From: Nannizziopsis barbatae
Lineage: Eukaryota; Ascomycota; Eurotiomycetes; Onygenales; Nannizziopsiaceae
Direction: 5' to 3'
DNA length: 64,000 nucleotides
NCBI GenBank assembly: GCA_014964245.1
Contig: JACVYH010000006.1
Coordinates: 620,001 to 684,000 of the forward strand
Part shown: one piece after another, positions 42,740 through 55,141 of the stretch
Layout: each line of letters opens with the position of its first letter
Numbering within the stretch: the stretch's first letter is position 1
Position numbers and translations under genes: made by a program
The notes under the pieces: generated by a model
What the model was told of the DNA's origin: nothing
Database searches by the model: none
The model's input: the letters and a program-made list of their open reading frames with translations, nothing else

Positions 42740-45639
42740 CGTATGCACAGGATCAACGAAAGTGGATATGAGTGGTCACGGAAGTATGGACTATGAGACG
42801 GCCAACTTGATACTCATAATTAGGAGATAAGAGAACGGGCACACATCGTTACTCATATACAGTGAGTCGACCTCCTTTTTATCTGCTTCCAATTTGACGA
42901 ACAATCACCTGCTGCCACCGAGGTACCTACGCTTCTTAGGTGAATGGGATTTCGGACTCGGGATCATCCTTGACCAAGTATCCCATGCATCATAAGGGTC
43001 AAGGAGACTAGAATTGAACTACCACTGGGGTGCTCTGTATACTCGACGAGACAAAATCGAGCCAGCGATTGTCACGGGTGGGACTTACGAGAGAACCAAA
43101 TTGTGCCGAATAATAAGTGGAAGATGGAAACGACAAAATCGCGATAGGAAGGGGTTGAGAAACACGTTGCGCCTGCTGGGGCGAAGGTTATAGAGGCTTC
43201 TCACTATCTCCAACTACTCCGTAGGTGGCTAATAATATCGCGAATGCCGGTGGCTCTTGCAAATGCAACCTTTCGGCTTTAGTAGGTCAAGGATCCTTTG
43301 CAATAAAGCCGGGCTGAAGATCCCTTGCGCCGTACCCCGAGTAAGTTTTCGACTTCTGGAAATGAAGATCACTATGACGGGAAACTGGCCATTTTGATGG
43401 GTGCTTGTTATTGTTCGCAGACTTTCTGGCTGTATCTTGAATGTTTAAGTGTTTCTTTTGCTGAAACAACAGAATTTTGGGCCATCGGAATCATGAGTGA
43501 CAGAACGATCTTCATGATTTTGCTCCTTGCCGGCGGCCCGACACTAATATAAAATTAAGTCCCTGGCCTAGTAGGGATCTGCGCCAAGACATAAAATACC
43601 CCTGAACCCTCTTCTAAAAAGAGGTTAACGCGAAGCGAAACCCTGAGCGGAACCCGGAAATTGTCGAATCACAAAGTGTGGGGTTGGCGGACATTCCTGG
43701 GGCTCCACTCCGCCAATCCCACATGATTTTCCACCAGCTTTTGAATGCTCCGACTTGCTTAACCGGTTATACTCCGTACATAGATAACTGGATGCGGCTT
43801 TTCCCTGAATATCATTTTCGGCGTTAGGACCTTCATACCGAAGCTGGCAAATCCGCGAGAAATATCCTACTTGGGTCTGGGCAATCCTTGCTTGCACCGC
43901 GTGATCTCGGGATTTGTGCCCCTGAATTTGGCTCCCGAAGGAACATCGGCCCTTTTTGTACTATTTATACTCCGTACACGTTATCACTATCTTACATTCG
44001 GTTCATGAGACAACGATCTCTGTGTTAGACCGTAGAAAGAGAACAAGAACTCGTGGAAAATGAAGAGAGTCGACCTGCGGTTTCTTTATTTCCGCTGAAT
44101 GGATAACTAGAGTCCGTACGGAAGATATCGCGAAGACTCACACCTCACCCGGCTGAGTATGTATGTACACTCGATTGCCCTTCGTTACGGAGTATGCTCT
44201 CACTACCTGGAAGCGTTTATGTGATTTGATATGGAAGCCTTTTCGGTCTATATTCCCTGTAAGAAGGAACTGTGAGCCAACAAAGTGCTACTTCGTAAGA
44301 ACGTGGATCTTCATTACCCCGCAATTTCACCCGTAACAGGTAAAGCATTGTTCGGAGCAGAAATCCGTCTTGCTTCTAAGACCAGTCTGAAATGCATATT
44401 CCAATGGCTGGTAGTCTTCGGTGGGTGTTTCCATCAAAGGCGGAGGGGCGACATGAGGGCACACTTCTGATGGGAACATCGCCTTATTTCATGACTACTG
44501 GTTACTTTTTGATTTTACCGTAGGGACTACTAAGTATATGATATTCTGTGAATTCACTGAAGTGTCAGGGAAACCCCTGTATATCCTGAACTTATTCAAG
44601 GGTGAAAAGGCCGCGGCTCTGTCTTGAATCGGATTATGCATTTTGCGAGGGAGATGAGATGTCTGCTTATGTTTTCATGACATTGTGAACCGGGCTTGCT
44701 GCCTGTTTTGGCCTGCATGTAACATTCGGCTTCCACACTTTATCACGTAGAGAATCGAGGGTCGCTTGTATTGTATTGCATGTATGTAGACAGTAGGATA
44801 GGTCATCTGCTTCAGAATAAATTTCTCGCTGGGTTCATGGCTATACCCTGTGAAGTTGCCATCCCTTCCCTGTGGCAAAAAACTCCTTCTCCGTCGTTTG
44901 ACCTCTCATTTGATAAACAGACCACATATCTTGAGCATCACGGTTTTTCCAATCTCGGATCCCACTCCCCTGGCCTTTTATAACCTCTTTCATTAGTGCA
45001 GTATGTACAAGGGTTCAGTAACATAGACCCTCGTAGCTTCATTACTGGCCATCTGGCTATTGATAATATATAGCTCCATGCTCAGCTATATTCGGACGTC
45101 GTAGAAGACGGCCATGGGATGTGTTCGATCAACCAACTCTACTATCTGGCGACCGTAAATGAGAACTCCGGGTTTGAATATATGACCGTAGGATGCACTT
45201 ATGCACAAGCTCTTAGTGGGTGTAAAATCCTCCTTTTTGGAAAATGCAAGGGCTATTTTTACCATTAGTATGTTAATTGCGAATTGCAAATTACGTATGC
45301 ACAGGAAAAGTACCAACCACTTCAGTTAAAGGCATCTGATGGATCAGTCACTTTCTGCTGGCAAATATGATCCTCTCTTTTGGCTCTTAAAACCACCACA
45401 TTGACTATTATAGCGAGATACATCTTTTCGGTGTCGAAAAAGTTTTCGAGTGGTAATAGTGCTGGAATGCTCGGGTAAGTTAATTCCAGATGGTGATATC
45501 CGACTCCGTCCAAATGCAACAATGTCTTGCTCGCCAAAGTAAGGTGGAAATGGGAATCAAATTAAAGACATTCGCTCAAAAATGCAATGCAAGCTTAAAC
45601 AGTAAATCTGACTTGTATCCAATGATGTCTTCTGGTATA
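42740..45639. other. 2.9-kb gene-free stretch upstream of the subtilisin gene
   Basis: No frame longer than about 90 codons and none protein-like. It contains four TACTCCGTA/TACGGAGTA copies (43215, 43770, 43968 and 44186). It may include the subtilisin promoter and non-coding transcripts. No tRNA or transposon remnants were recognised. Confidence 0.5.
43770..44194. repeat. Three TACTCCGTA-type motifs within 425 bp
   Basis: Copies at 43770-43778 and 43968-43976 (TACTCCGTA) and 44186-44194 (TACGGAGTA). This is the densest cluster in the window and lies in the gene-free stretch upstream of the subtilisin gene. Confidence 0.6.
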
Positions 45640-46465
45640 TCACCTCGAAGGGCTTAGCGGTCTGTTAAATCCACCAGTACGGTTCATATATTGTCTATAC
45701 TCCGTTTTCTTTTCTTTGCCCACTCCATAGATATTGTTTCCTGGAATTTTGGTATTTTGCGTAGTTCGAAACGATCTAAATCCCATGGTCTTTAGTATTA
45801 TCTGGTCCATATCGTCGGTCTCCATTTCAACATCCGTGTCACGTGCATCTCGAGATTGAGGACGTCCTTTTGTACCTGATAAACCATTGGAATTCCTGTC
45901 ACTTTCTGGGGGTATGCTACGCCTCCCGTTGTCTCTTCGCTCGCTTCTTGGACCTCGTGGAGGAGATCTAGTTCGGTGTTTTGTACCATTCCGTGCTGGT
46001 GACCGGGACCGTGATCGGGACTTACTCCGTGGCCGCTCGCGGTATCGAATAGACTTAGAATAGTAATCTATGGAATCCTTTAGTCATGTGGTCATGATTT
46101 TCGATCGAAATTTACAAACCTCGTCGCCCGTCCCGCTGGCGGCTATCACTCCTAGCTCTGTCTCGCCCGCTTCGTATATCTCTATCCGCATCCCGCCGAC
46201 TTTCCCTAGGTAGCCCGTCTCTGTTTCTCCTATCTCGAGACTTGCTCCGTTCGCGCCTTTTGTCGTCTCTTTCTCTCGATCGGGATCGCTGGCGTCTTTC
46301 CGGTCGGTGTGGTGCCGCTGACCGTCTTGAATCGTCTTTGTCACGTCTCAAGGGACCATCTACCGGATCGAACACACTACCGGTTGATTTTGAACTCTTG
46401 TCGCTTATATCCCACATCGTTGAACTGTCCATGCGCCTGACGCGTTTGGCTGGTGGTTCGGTCAT
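45640..46465 (-). CDS. U4/U6.U5 tri-snRNP 27-kDa protein (SNRNP27-like)
   Basis: Two exons, 46120-46465 and 45640-46067, with a 52-nt intron; 257 aa. The N-terminal two-thirds is an arginine-rich region with SR, RD and RE dipeptides. The C-terminal 60 residues are the conserved SNRNP27 domain: MDQIILKTMGFRSFRTTQ, then a basic loop and YRQYMNRTGGFNRPLSPSR. This is a tri-snRNP component that in animals and worms affects 5' splice-site fidelity. Baker's yeast has no clear equivalent. The gene is divergent from ELP5. Confidence 0.93.
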
Positions 46466-46831
46466 CGTGGAAGTAAGAAGATCGAACGGGATTGGAGCCT
46501 GGAGTGGGAATAATGGCGACTGTATGGAAGATAAAATGTTATAGGTGTATCAAGGTATATTAGGTAAATAGCGAATCTTGAAAGAGAGGAAATATGGAAT
46601 TTGAATGATCTCACCCTTTTGCTTGAGCAAATCTGATGCTTGCAGCATTGATTTGATACGGCGGACGAAGGCCACCAGCTTAGCAAGGAGGCTGACTAAG
46701 CATGCAGATAAGGTTAGGTTCCAACCGCTGCGCATCGACTTTCACAATTTCAATGCGTTTTTGGAATGCAAATCAAATCTCTTCACGGTACATACTAGAT
46801 TCTATCTAGGCAACGGCGACTGGCTACAACA
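46466..46831. promoter_or_regulatory. Divergent promoter of SNRNP27 and ELP5
   Basis: 366 bp between two divergent housekeeping starts. No coding frame or repeat was recognised. Confidence 0.5.
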
Positions 46832-48070
46832 ATGACAGTGACACGTAGTAGAACGCATAATCTACTGCTGCTAGCTTCACTTTTAAACTTACGAGACACT
46901 TCGTCGCCTTTGGCGTTGGTCTTGGACTCGCTTGAGCAACCGGCAGTCCCACTGCTCACAGAATACATTAGACGGGCGAAGGTATTAATCTCGCATGCTG
47001 ATGACTCTTTCCATATGCTTGAAATCCTCAATTCCATTTATTCAGTATCTGATATAGAGTCTAAATCCAGTTGGCAAAAACACATGTTACTTACGTTTCG
47101 TTTGAGACGTTCGAACGACCTGAGGGGGTAGACTCCTTTATCTCCGCAGCGAGGAAGAAAGCCAATGACATTACCAATGAAGTGATTGCGTCTTTTCCGC
47201 CTAATAATGCTAAGATAGCCGACCAAAGTATGACTTTCTCTGAAAGCATGAAAGAGCGGGCGTATTGACTATTTGATAGGATGCCTCGTCATTGTCGATT
47301 CAGTGCACCATCTTGTACGGCGCAAGGGGGTTGGCAAGACTGCAGATGTCCCTGGATTTCTGACTAGCTTACTTGGGCCTACTAGCAAACATTTTCATAT
47401 CTCTGTGGTTGCGGTCTGCCATCAAGATTTACCAGCATCACGGAGTTCACATTCCTACTCACCTACACTTTTGGCGTTGTTGACATACTTGGCAACAACA
47501 ATTTTTACTGTTCACTCAATTGATCAAGTCTTAGCCCGAAAGGCTGCGGCTGATAAGAGCATGGTCACCCCTCTATTTGGTCTTGATGAGGAAAGAGAGG
47601 GAGTTCTTATTGGGGGACGTCCTTCCGCCCATGTGGAGGAAGATGAAGACGAAGGGAGCGATGATGATAACGGCGGTGAAGACCCGGATGAAGATGACGA
47701 GGATGAAGACGACTGGCCCGATGGTTTTGTTGTTGAGATGGAACACAGACGAAAGAGCGGCAGATCTGTTGTTGAATGGTATTTCATACCTCCCCCATCA
47801 CAAATTTCTGAGCAGGCTCGTGAAGTTGCAATACCCCTAGAGGAACATCCACTGTATCAACAGGGTCTAGACCATGGTCCTCACGAGGGAGATGAGGAGC
47901 CATCATCAACATTTGAGTTGAAACTCACGGAACGACAACGACGAGATAGAGAGAATGTGGTGTTGCCCTATTTTGATGCCCAGAATGGCGAAGGTCCTGG
48001 TGAAGGCGGGCGAATATTATACGACATGGGGGAAGAAGATGATTTCGATGAAGAAGAGGATGAAATCTGA
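46832..48070 (+). CDS. ELP5: Elongator complex subunit 5 (Elp5/Iki1)
   Basis: Three exons, 46832-46981, 47071-47227 and 47280-48070, give 365 aa. The N-terminal RecA-like fold without catalytic motifs is recognisable: LLLLASLLNL, LALVLDSLEQPAVPLL, then RRAK spliced to LAKTHVTYVSFETFERP, and CLVIVDSVHHLV. A run of acidic residues occupies about 205-235, followed by VVEWYFIPP and the tail VVLPYFDAQNGEG, LYDMGEEDDFDEEEDE, typical of fungal Elp5. With Elp4 and Elp6 it forms the hexameric ring of Elongator that supports wobble-uridine modification of tRNAs. It converges with SEC22, 220 bp apart. Confidence 0.92.
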
Positions 48071-48290
48071 TCAGTCGATCGGCTATCATACGAATATGAT
48101 GGTTTCGAAACTTGTCACGCAAAATATACAATATGCGCAAAGAAAGGCGGTTTGCCGACTTACGCGCAGAGACATGACTGGGGCTGCCACATGCTGGTGA
48201 CTGATTATGCCATGGACATCTATCCTACCAAACCAATTTTGGGGCTGGCAAGATGTAAAACGTTTTATTATTAAGTACGGGCTATCAATC

Positions 48291-49268
48291 TCAAAAGAAT
48301 CGCCACCAGAGCAGAAAAACAATCAGCAGGCCAACGGCGCCGAACGGACCATACTAAATCGATAGTCAGCCAAAGCTCCAATCCGCGACGAAGTAGGTCG
48401 ACATTGAAATACACACCTGTTTTAGCAATAACTCCCAATTTATTCTCACCGCCGCTCTTCGGTACTTGAGACTGTCTTCCCTTAATCTACCGGACATTTC
48501 ACCCATACGCTCCAGACTATCTCCTCGGTATAGGAGGTCCTCAATGTTTTTCGTCATCACCTTGGTCACGTCTTTCAGCTCGTCGTTTAACCTATCAAGG
48601 TTAGCCGATGCTCGGCTGTCTTGATATGATTTTTTTGTGCGTTGGAGATAGCTATCAAATTCAACGAAGGCATAAGGTCTGAGGTTGGAGGACAAATATT
48701 GAGAAGGGGGGTATGTGCTGGTAAACTCCTTCGCGACATCGGTTAGGTATGAAAACGCGAGCTTCCGAGGATATGAGCGGTCGGCGATGCAAAGAAAACA
48801 TATATCATCTTGAATAATATAACTGGCAAATGATTCAATCAGTATTGTCCTTTCCAAGATAATTGCAAAAGTAAGGGTGGTATTTACTGTAAATTGTATT
48901 GGCCCGATTCAATGCTAGCTTCTGGCTCGGAATTCCTATTCAAGCGTCGAAATATCATTTTGACCTGGCTTTTAATTTCGGCTAGCTGTGCCTCCGCCTA
49001 TATAAAATTAGCACAGGATCGCGGGGCCTATTGAATGGATATTGTCTGCGTGAGACCGAGTAGGCAAATTCCGGGGAGAGAGTGAAAACCAATAACACAC
49101 CTGCTCATCATCCACAGAGGCAGAAAGCATAAGACCTAAAATTTTCTGTGTCAGAGTTTTCACCTTTCCACAACCTCTGGATAGAATATTCCTTCCATCC
49201 AACTTCATGTTCTCTATCGTCATTGAGCACTCACCATCGAGTCTTGAGATCTGGGTTGATTTCACCAT
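48291..49268 (-). CDS. SEC22: R-SNARE Sec22
   Basis: Five exons on the minus strand: 49235-49268, 49101-49135, 48888-48997, 48417-48822 and 48291-48353; 215 aa, exactly the family length. A longin domain (MVKSTQISRLDG, LMLSASVDDEQ, then YIIQDDICFLCIADRSYP) is followed by the SNARE helix (LKDVTKVMTKNIEDLLYRGD with its central Arg as zero-layer residue) and a C-terminal anchor (GPFGAVGLLIVFLLWW). Sec22 acts in ER-Golgi transport in both directions and in autophagy. Two of the exons are only 34-35 nt. The gene diverges from the ASXH gene with starts 184 bp apart. Confidence 0.96.
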
Positions 49269-49452
49269 CTTGGAAAATCCTTCAGCTCTTTGCGGCCTCT
49301 CTGCTTGCTGAAACTTCGAGATTCTAATAGACAGAGAGAAAATACAGTCTGATTCCCTCGTTTGATAGTTTCGCAATCAGTTTGTTTCTCGGACTCTTCT
49401 TGAAGCTGTCTTAGGAGGCAAGTGGTCACTTTACCTCATTCAGCCAATCACT
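49269..49452. promoter_or_regulatory. Compact bidirectional promoter of SEC22 and the ASXH gene
   Basis: Only 184 bp separate two divergent start codons, so the two genes must share promoter elements. Confidence 0.6.
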
Positions 49453-51546
49453 ATGCCAGGATCTGCCAAGAGAAAGGCGGCAGATGACGGCAATTCAGAT
49501 CCGCCCAAACGTCAAAGGTGAGAGCTCCCGGCGGATGAACAGCTTCCATTTAACTTCAAGAATGCTGCCGTTATATATAGCGTGTGCTTCATTATTCACC
49601 TTTATTCTTCTCTCCTTTACTCCGTAGTATCGCACGAATGGCTATACAGAAATGCTAACCATTATATAATGTTAATATAGCCGCCGTCGCCCAGCTACTG
49701 CAAAGCCGGATGTGCCAGCGGTTACCAAGAACATGGCTTCCAATGAAGTCAAAAGAGCAAGCGGAAGGCGATCCGCAAGGGCCGCAAAGAAATGGAGCGA
49801 GGAATACTTGCTTACTAGCGATAAATCACCCTTGATTGATGTTGATCTGGTGGTATGCTACCTTACCGCGGAGGTCTACGAAACCTTTGATTGACAAGTT
49901 GGTTAGAAATTGCTCGCCAATCCTAAAGCTTGGAACTGTTTAGAAGAAGACGAGAAGAGAGAAATTTTGTCCTTGCTTCCCGACGGCACTCATCCCAACC
50001 CTGATGGAGATCCGGAAGATCCTGAACACAAGCTTCCACCCTTACCTCATGAATTTCTCCGATACTCAAATTTTTGGCGTGACGGGGTGCGTCAATTTCA
50101 GGATGACTTGCAGGGCGGCAGATACGATCCGAAATGGCAACGCCAAGCCCAAGCCGCCGTAGAAGAGAGGGCAGCTGGGAAATTCGATGATTGGAAGGAA
50201 GCACAGTTCGAGGAGTTCTGGGGCCAAAAGCAAAAGATTGATCGGACGTTAGCAGCTGGAGAGAGCTCCAAGGTTAGGCTGGAAACCTTAGTTAAAAACA
50301 ATGTTGTCAAAGTTGGTGATATTTGGAAGTTTGCGAGATGTATTGGAAGAGGTGATTCCAGGATCCTCGTTGAGAAGGAAGTCAAGGTAGGTTGTACCTT
50401 TTGTTGGATCTCGAGCTTCCTGAACATTGACTGATTGGATCCTTTGGATAACAGATTATCGACTTCGATGGCACTCGCCTGACGTTCGCCATTCCCCCTG
50501 GCCAACGCGTTTTGCTTTGTGGAAACGCAGCTACCCCTAAGAACAACGTATCAGTCTCCGAGTCAAAGAATGGAAGCCAAAGGGAGTCTGAAAAACCGGA
50601 GTTTCCGATAATTGAGAACGGTAGAAATACTTCAGCAAACGAGGATCTCGAGATTCCGAACTCACAATTCACCTCAGAATCTGTACTCTCCGTTGAGAAA
50701 CCCGAAAGCTCTCTTCAGCCCGGAGTCACCGATGGCAACACCTTGAGCCCCAGTAGCCCATCCGGTCTTCACAGCCATATAAATCTTCTATCCAGTTTAA
50801 AACAATTTGCCACCGAAATGGAGTCCGACGACGGTACAAAGACCCCGATAAAGGAGACTCATATTAACGAGGCAACACTTCCGATTGTCCCGAAGTCTTC
50901 AACTGTCGGGGGTCCAGTCACACCGAATGATCATTTTACAAAACGTCACGATGGTCACTCGTATTCTGGATCCAGGCTTGAATATGAAAAAGTGCTGGAA
51001 GATCTTGTTTTCGATTCCGGTTCTGAGCTTTCCGAGTGGGATCAGAATTTTGACTTTGATGATCCCAGTTTCGAATGGGATACTTACCGTTCTCAACTTG
51101 ATACGACGTTAACCGTTGCCGGATTTACTTCTCTTCATACGGATACAGATTTTCTCAAAACCCCCGAAAGAGGAACCAAGCAAGTTGAGCATAAAAACAC
51201 CGCTATAGTTGAGAACGTCGGGGGAGGCTCAATGACAGTCAAAGCAGATATCGCTGAGGTCAAACCAACTATCGAAGAAAAGCAGGAAATCAGCCAAATC
51301 GCATCGCATGAATCTAGCGATGGTGGCGAAAAGGGGCCGGAGATGCAAGAAACGCCCACCGATATAGTATTCAGCGGCATTCGCGGACCAAGTAGCCTTC
51401 ACAACAAGATTCTCCAAATTGACGGCCGTATAAAGAATCCGCCTAATGGCAACGCCTGGAAGGACTTTCGCTGCTATAGAAATAACCAGGATATTGGCGG
51501 GCTTTGGGAAATCAGGCATGCTTGGTATATGAAAACGAACTTTTAA
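49453..51546 (+). CDS. ASXH/DEUBAD-domain chromatin-type protein
   Basis: Four exons, 49453-49517, 49681-49852, 49907-50386 and 50455-51546, give 602 aa. The Asx homology region covers about residues 60-230: WSEEYLLTSDKSPLIDVDL joined to KLLANPKAWNCLEE, REILSLLPDGTHP, and later FWRDGVRQFQDDL. This DEUBAD-like helical domain in animal ASXL and INO80G proteins binds and activates UCH deubiquitinases. A small domain IIDFDGTRLTFAIPPGQR near 240 is conserved in fungal members. The rest is disordered and acidic; a conserved-looking tail GIRGPSSLHNKILQIDGRI ends the protein. A second open frame runs past the stop to 51710, so the last exon boundary is less certain. The fungal function is not established; a nuclear role is inferred. 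Intron 1 contains a TACTCCGTA copy (49618-49626). Confidence 0.82.
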
Positions 51547-52079
51547 ATGGACCTTTCACTTCCTGGATCGTATATGACGGTTCTATCAGAACCAGAACGA
51601 CATATATCGGTGCGCTCAAGCTTCGGTCTCGAAAGCGTGGTGCGGCCGTCAAATTTTTCGATTCGGTTGTTTTGAAGGAATGCTTCACTCAGAGGGGTTT
51701 CGGGGAATAAAACGGAGGGTTGGCGTTGAGGAGGGACTATTTGACCCTGGGTCTGAAGGCAATTTGGCTGATGATATCGAGTTTATTAAGCCGCAATACA
51801 GAATATTTAATTGATCGAATTAGTCTCAACGCTTTGGCTAAGATTCAATGCTGCAAGCTTCACGATGACTTAATACTCCATGCGATGTAGTCACCTCTCT
51901 GGCGTGAAGTGGCTGACTAACGTTTATGTTTTTCAAACAAGGTTGGCGGCGGCAAACCTAAAAGGGGACAACTTCAAGCGCGCAACAGCTCGGAAGCTGG
52001 ACTTTCTTCGTCCACTCTGCTCTACTAGCAAGTAGTAACGGGTCGCTTTCGATTTTGCGCTTCTATCTAGGTGCCCAAA
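51547..52079. other. Intergenic region upstream of CLPTM1
   Basis: Includes a 68-codon open frame up to 51710 that directly follows the ASXH stop in another phase. Nothing else was recognised. Confidence 0.4.
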
Positions 52080-54227
52080 ATGACGGACCAAAGACCAGCT
52101 CCCAGGGATGAAGGCTCGGGCGTGAGTTGAACCCTTTTCTTCTCAGAAAAAGTCTCGCATTGGCTGACCAGTCTTCGTTCCTTAGTTTCTCAAATCGGCT
52201 TTTCAGGGGCTCGTTATCTTCGCTCTCTCCCAATTCGTGATACAACGCATCTTTCCATCAAAGCCCGCTGGCACTGCTGACAATGGACCGTCCGGTATTC
52301 CATCTTGGACCGACAGGCCGGACCAGAATACGATCACTAACTCGACGCTCCTTCCACGATATGTTGCGCCTATGTGGAAACGGGATAATTTGTCTCTGGA
52401 TATCAGCATTCTTGTCTCCCAACATATCACCATACCCTCTTTGAAAGAAGCACCAAAAGAAACCAAGGTGTTCGAGGAGAAAGGTTTTGCTGTTGATGAC
52501 TGGAATGAGAATAGGGAGATCGCTACGGAAATTACTGTTCCAAAAGAAGTTCAAGCAAATGCCACACTCTGGGCTCACTTTTATATTGCGATTGCAGGAC
52601 ATCAGATTGATCCAGCGGAAAAGGACTACAGCCATGACACGGCTTACTCATTTTCTCAGCCTTTGAACCAGTACTTGCCTAAAAAGAAAGCCAAGAAATT
52701 GAGAAACTTGTTGGACGCCGCAAATGAAACCGAGCCTGTGGAAGAGGCCCCGAAGAAAGTCCAGATTGGATCCTTTTATCACCCCAATGTCACCTTTTCG
52801 TTGATTCCTGACAGTGGTACCCTAAACTATCTGCAGATCCACCCTGGAGTTCGTCAATTTGTCCAGCTGGACCGAAGTAATTCAAGGGATGCTTCCGGTT
52901 CGAACGGCTGGTACTATCCAATTATATATGCCAACACGTTTTGGCAATTGAGGACTCACATGACTGAATTGAACTCTACGGTCGCAACGCTTCCTCTGCG
53001 CATCTCCTTTAACAACCTCAAAAACTGGAAGTTCAATATTTATGCCACTATCGACGAAAATATGAAGCAGACTCAACGTCAGGCCGCATTTGGTGGCCCT
53101 ATGCCCGCAGGAAGCGATGGAACTGAGTTTGAAATGCTCAAAGAAATCCTCCTGGATACGAATAGCTTTCTACTAGCAACAACTGGTATCGTTAGCATTC
53201 TGCATATGATCTTCGAAGGACTTGCCTTTAAAAATGATATTGTAAGTTGATGGAACCGGCCCACTTTCTTTTTATGGCTACGTAAATTCCGTGCTAATGC
53301 ATTGGCGTTCCATAGGCCCACTGGCGCAAGAAGAAGGATGTTGTTGGAACATCGGTGCGGACTATACTCGCTAACGTGTTCATGCAAGCTGTCATATTCT
53401 TGTATTTGTTGGACAACAGCGAGGGTACATCTTGGATGATCCTTGCCGGGCAAGGATTCGGCGTTGCTCTCGAGGCATGGAAGATAACAAAAACGGTAAA
53501 CGTTCGCATCCGACAACCAACCCCTGGAGCTCGCTTATCGTTCTTGCCATACCATATTGTTTTCGAGGACAAGCATACACTCAGCGAGACAGAAAAGAAG
53601 ACTCAAGAGTACGACGAAATTGCATTCAAATGGCTGTACATTGTTGCGGTCCCGCTCTTGCTAGCCTATGCAATTTACAGCCTCGTATATGAGAACCATA
53701 AGTCATGGTACTCCTTTGTCATAGAGACCCTGGTCGGTAGCGTGTACGCTTATGGGTTCTTGATGATGGTTCCTAGTCTATATATTAACTACCGCCTGAA
53801 GGTAAGCGAGCTCATTTGAAACTGGTAATTGCCTGGGCATCAGCACTGATCCCTCTTCTAGTCTGTGGCGCACATGCCAGGAAAAGCTTTGATGTACAAG
53901 TTTTTGAACACGTTCATCGATGATCTGTTCGCGTTCACAATCAAAATGCCCACTCTTCACCGCCTTGCGACATTCAGAGACGATATCATTTTCTTTATCT
54001 GGGTGTATCAAAGCTGGAAGTACAAGATCGACTATAAGCGCATAAACGAATTTGGCCAGGGTGGAGAGGAGGATGAGGCTGAGAGCAAGAAGGAGCGCAA
54101 TGACACCAATCCTAGTACTGTGCCAATCTCCAAATCAGCGGAAGACCCGGTCTCCGCGGAAACCCCCACGGCATCTCTATCATCGTCCCAACCGGGACCG
54201 AAAGACTCCGCCCGAAAGCGAAAATAG
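52080..54227 (+). CDS. CLPTM1-family membrane protein
   Basis: Four exons, 52080-52121, 52186-53241, 53316-53801 and 53862-54227, give 649 aa. Exon 1 codes for a 14-residue cytosolic start, and exon 2 opens with the first membrane segment (GLVIFALSQFVIQRIFP). A large luminal domain has family blocks WAHFYIAI and NGWYYPIIYANTFWQL, and several membrane segments occupy about 350-560 (VVGTSVRTILANVFMQAVIF, FKWLYIVAVPLLLAYAIYSL). The RL-K-S block (YRLK spliced to SVAHMPGKALMYKFLNTFID) and IKMPTLHRLATFRDDI are diagnostic. The charged C-terminus is disordered. In animals CLPTM1 and the related CLPTM1L act in the ER and Golgi on receptor trafficking and on GPI-precursor lipid scrambling. The role in fungi is inferred. 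Confidence 0.93.
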
Positions 54228-55141
54228 AAAATGTCATAAGAACAACTTGGAGTGGGAGGATAGACAGGGGTACTTCATCTGAGTTGCTGTTGTTCGTTGT
54301 ACTTATTTATGGCACAGTGAGGATTACACCACCGAGAGTCCTATATTACCGGACAGCTTAAGCTTTGAGCTCACATCCAATAAGGGAGTGCAATTTCACT
54401 GACCTGCTGTGTTGTTTCCAGACTGTAAAAATTTCCTAATCTAAACCAATCTCCAACAGTGCTCCAACCATTTTTTAAAAGAGATTTTGAACAGAGCGAA
54501 GTTGGCCAGAATATCATGTAGTTTTATCAGAGACGAGCTACTCAAAATCAACCTTGACCCCCACAATCACGGAAACATTTTCAACATGAGAGGCCTCTCA
54601 TCACGGTAGCCTGGAGCGTGGCGGTCAAGGATGATGCCTCCACCAACAAGATCAACAAATTCTATATTTAACTATGGCAAAGAGATGATCAGTATTAAAA
54701 CTGGAACAGAAGGACTATAAGCTACCTCGTCAATCACCTGCTCAGCCAGCAATTTCTTTTGATATTACTGGGTTCGTATCTTAAAACCAAGCTGTTCAGG
54801 TTTTTTCTTTTGATTTATAGACAGAAAAACACAATTGCTTTGCTCTGGCCTTGGATGTATATTTCCCTTAAGACTCTTACAGTGCTGGATATGCATCAAT
54901 GCAAACAAGATGCGACTGACGAATTGGAAGGGTAGATATAAACATTGTGGCCAAAGCAGAATACGGTTCGACGAAGGCCCGGCTTTTCCATCTCGAACGT
55001 GGCTCTATTAAGCGCAGGGAACCCTTGGACTGGCCTTCCCGGGAAACCAAGGCAATGAGCGCCACAAAGTTCAATATCAATTTCTGGGATATGTACGGGA
55101 TTCCCCGTACAAAGATTTTGCCTCCGGAGGTCTCCGCCCCG

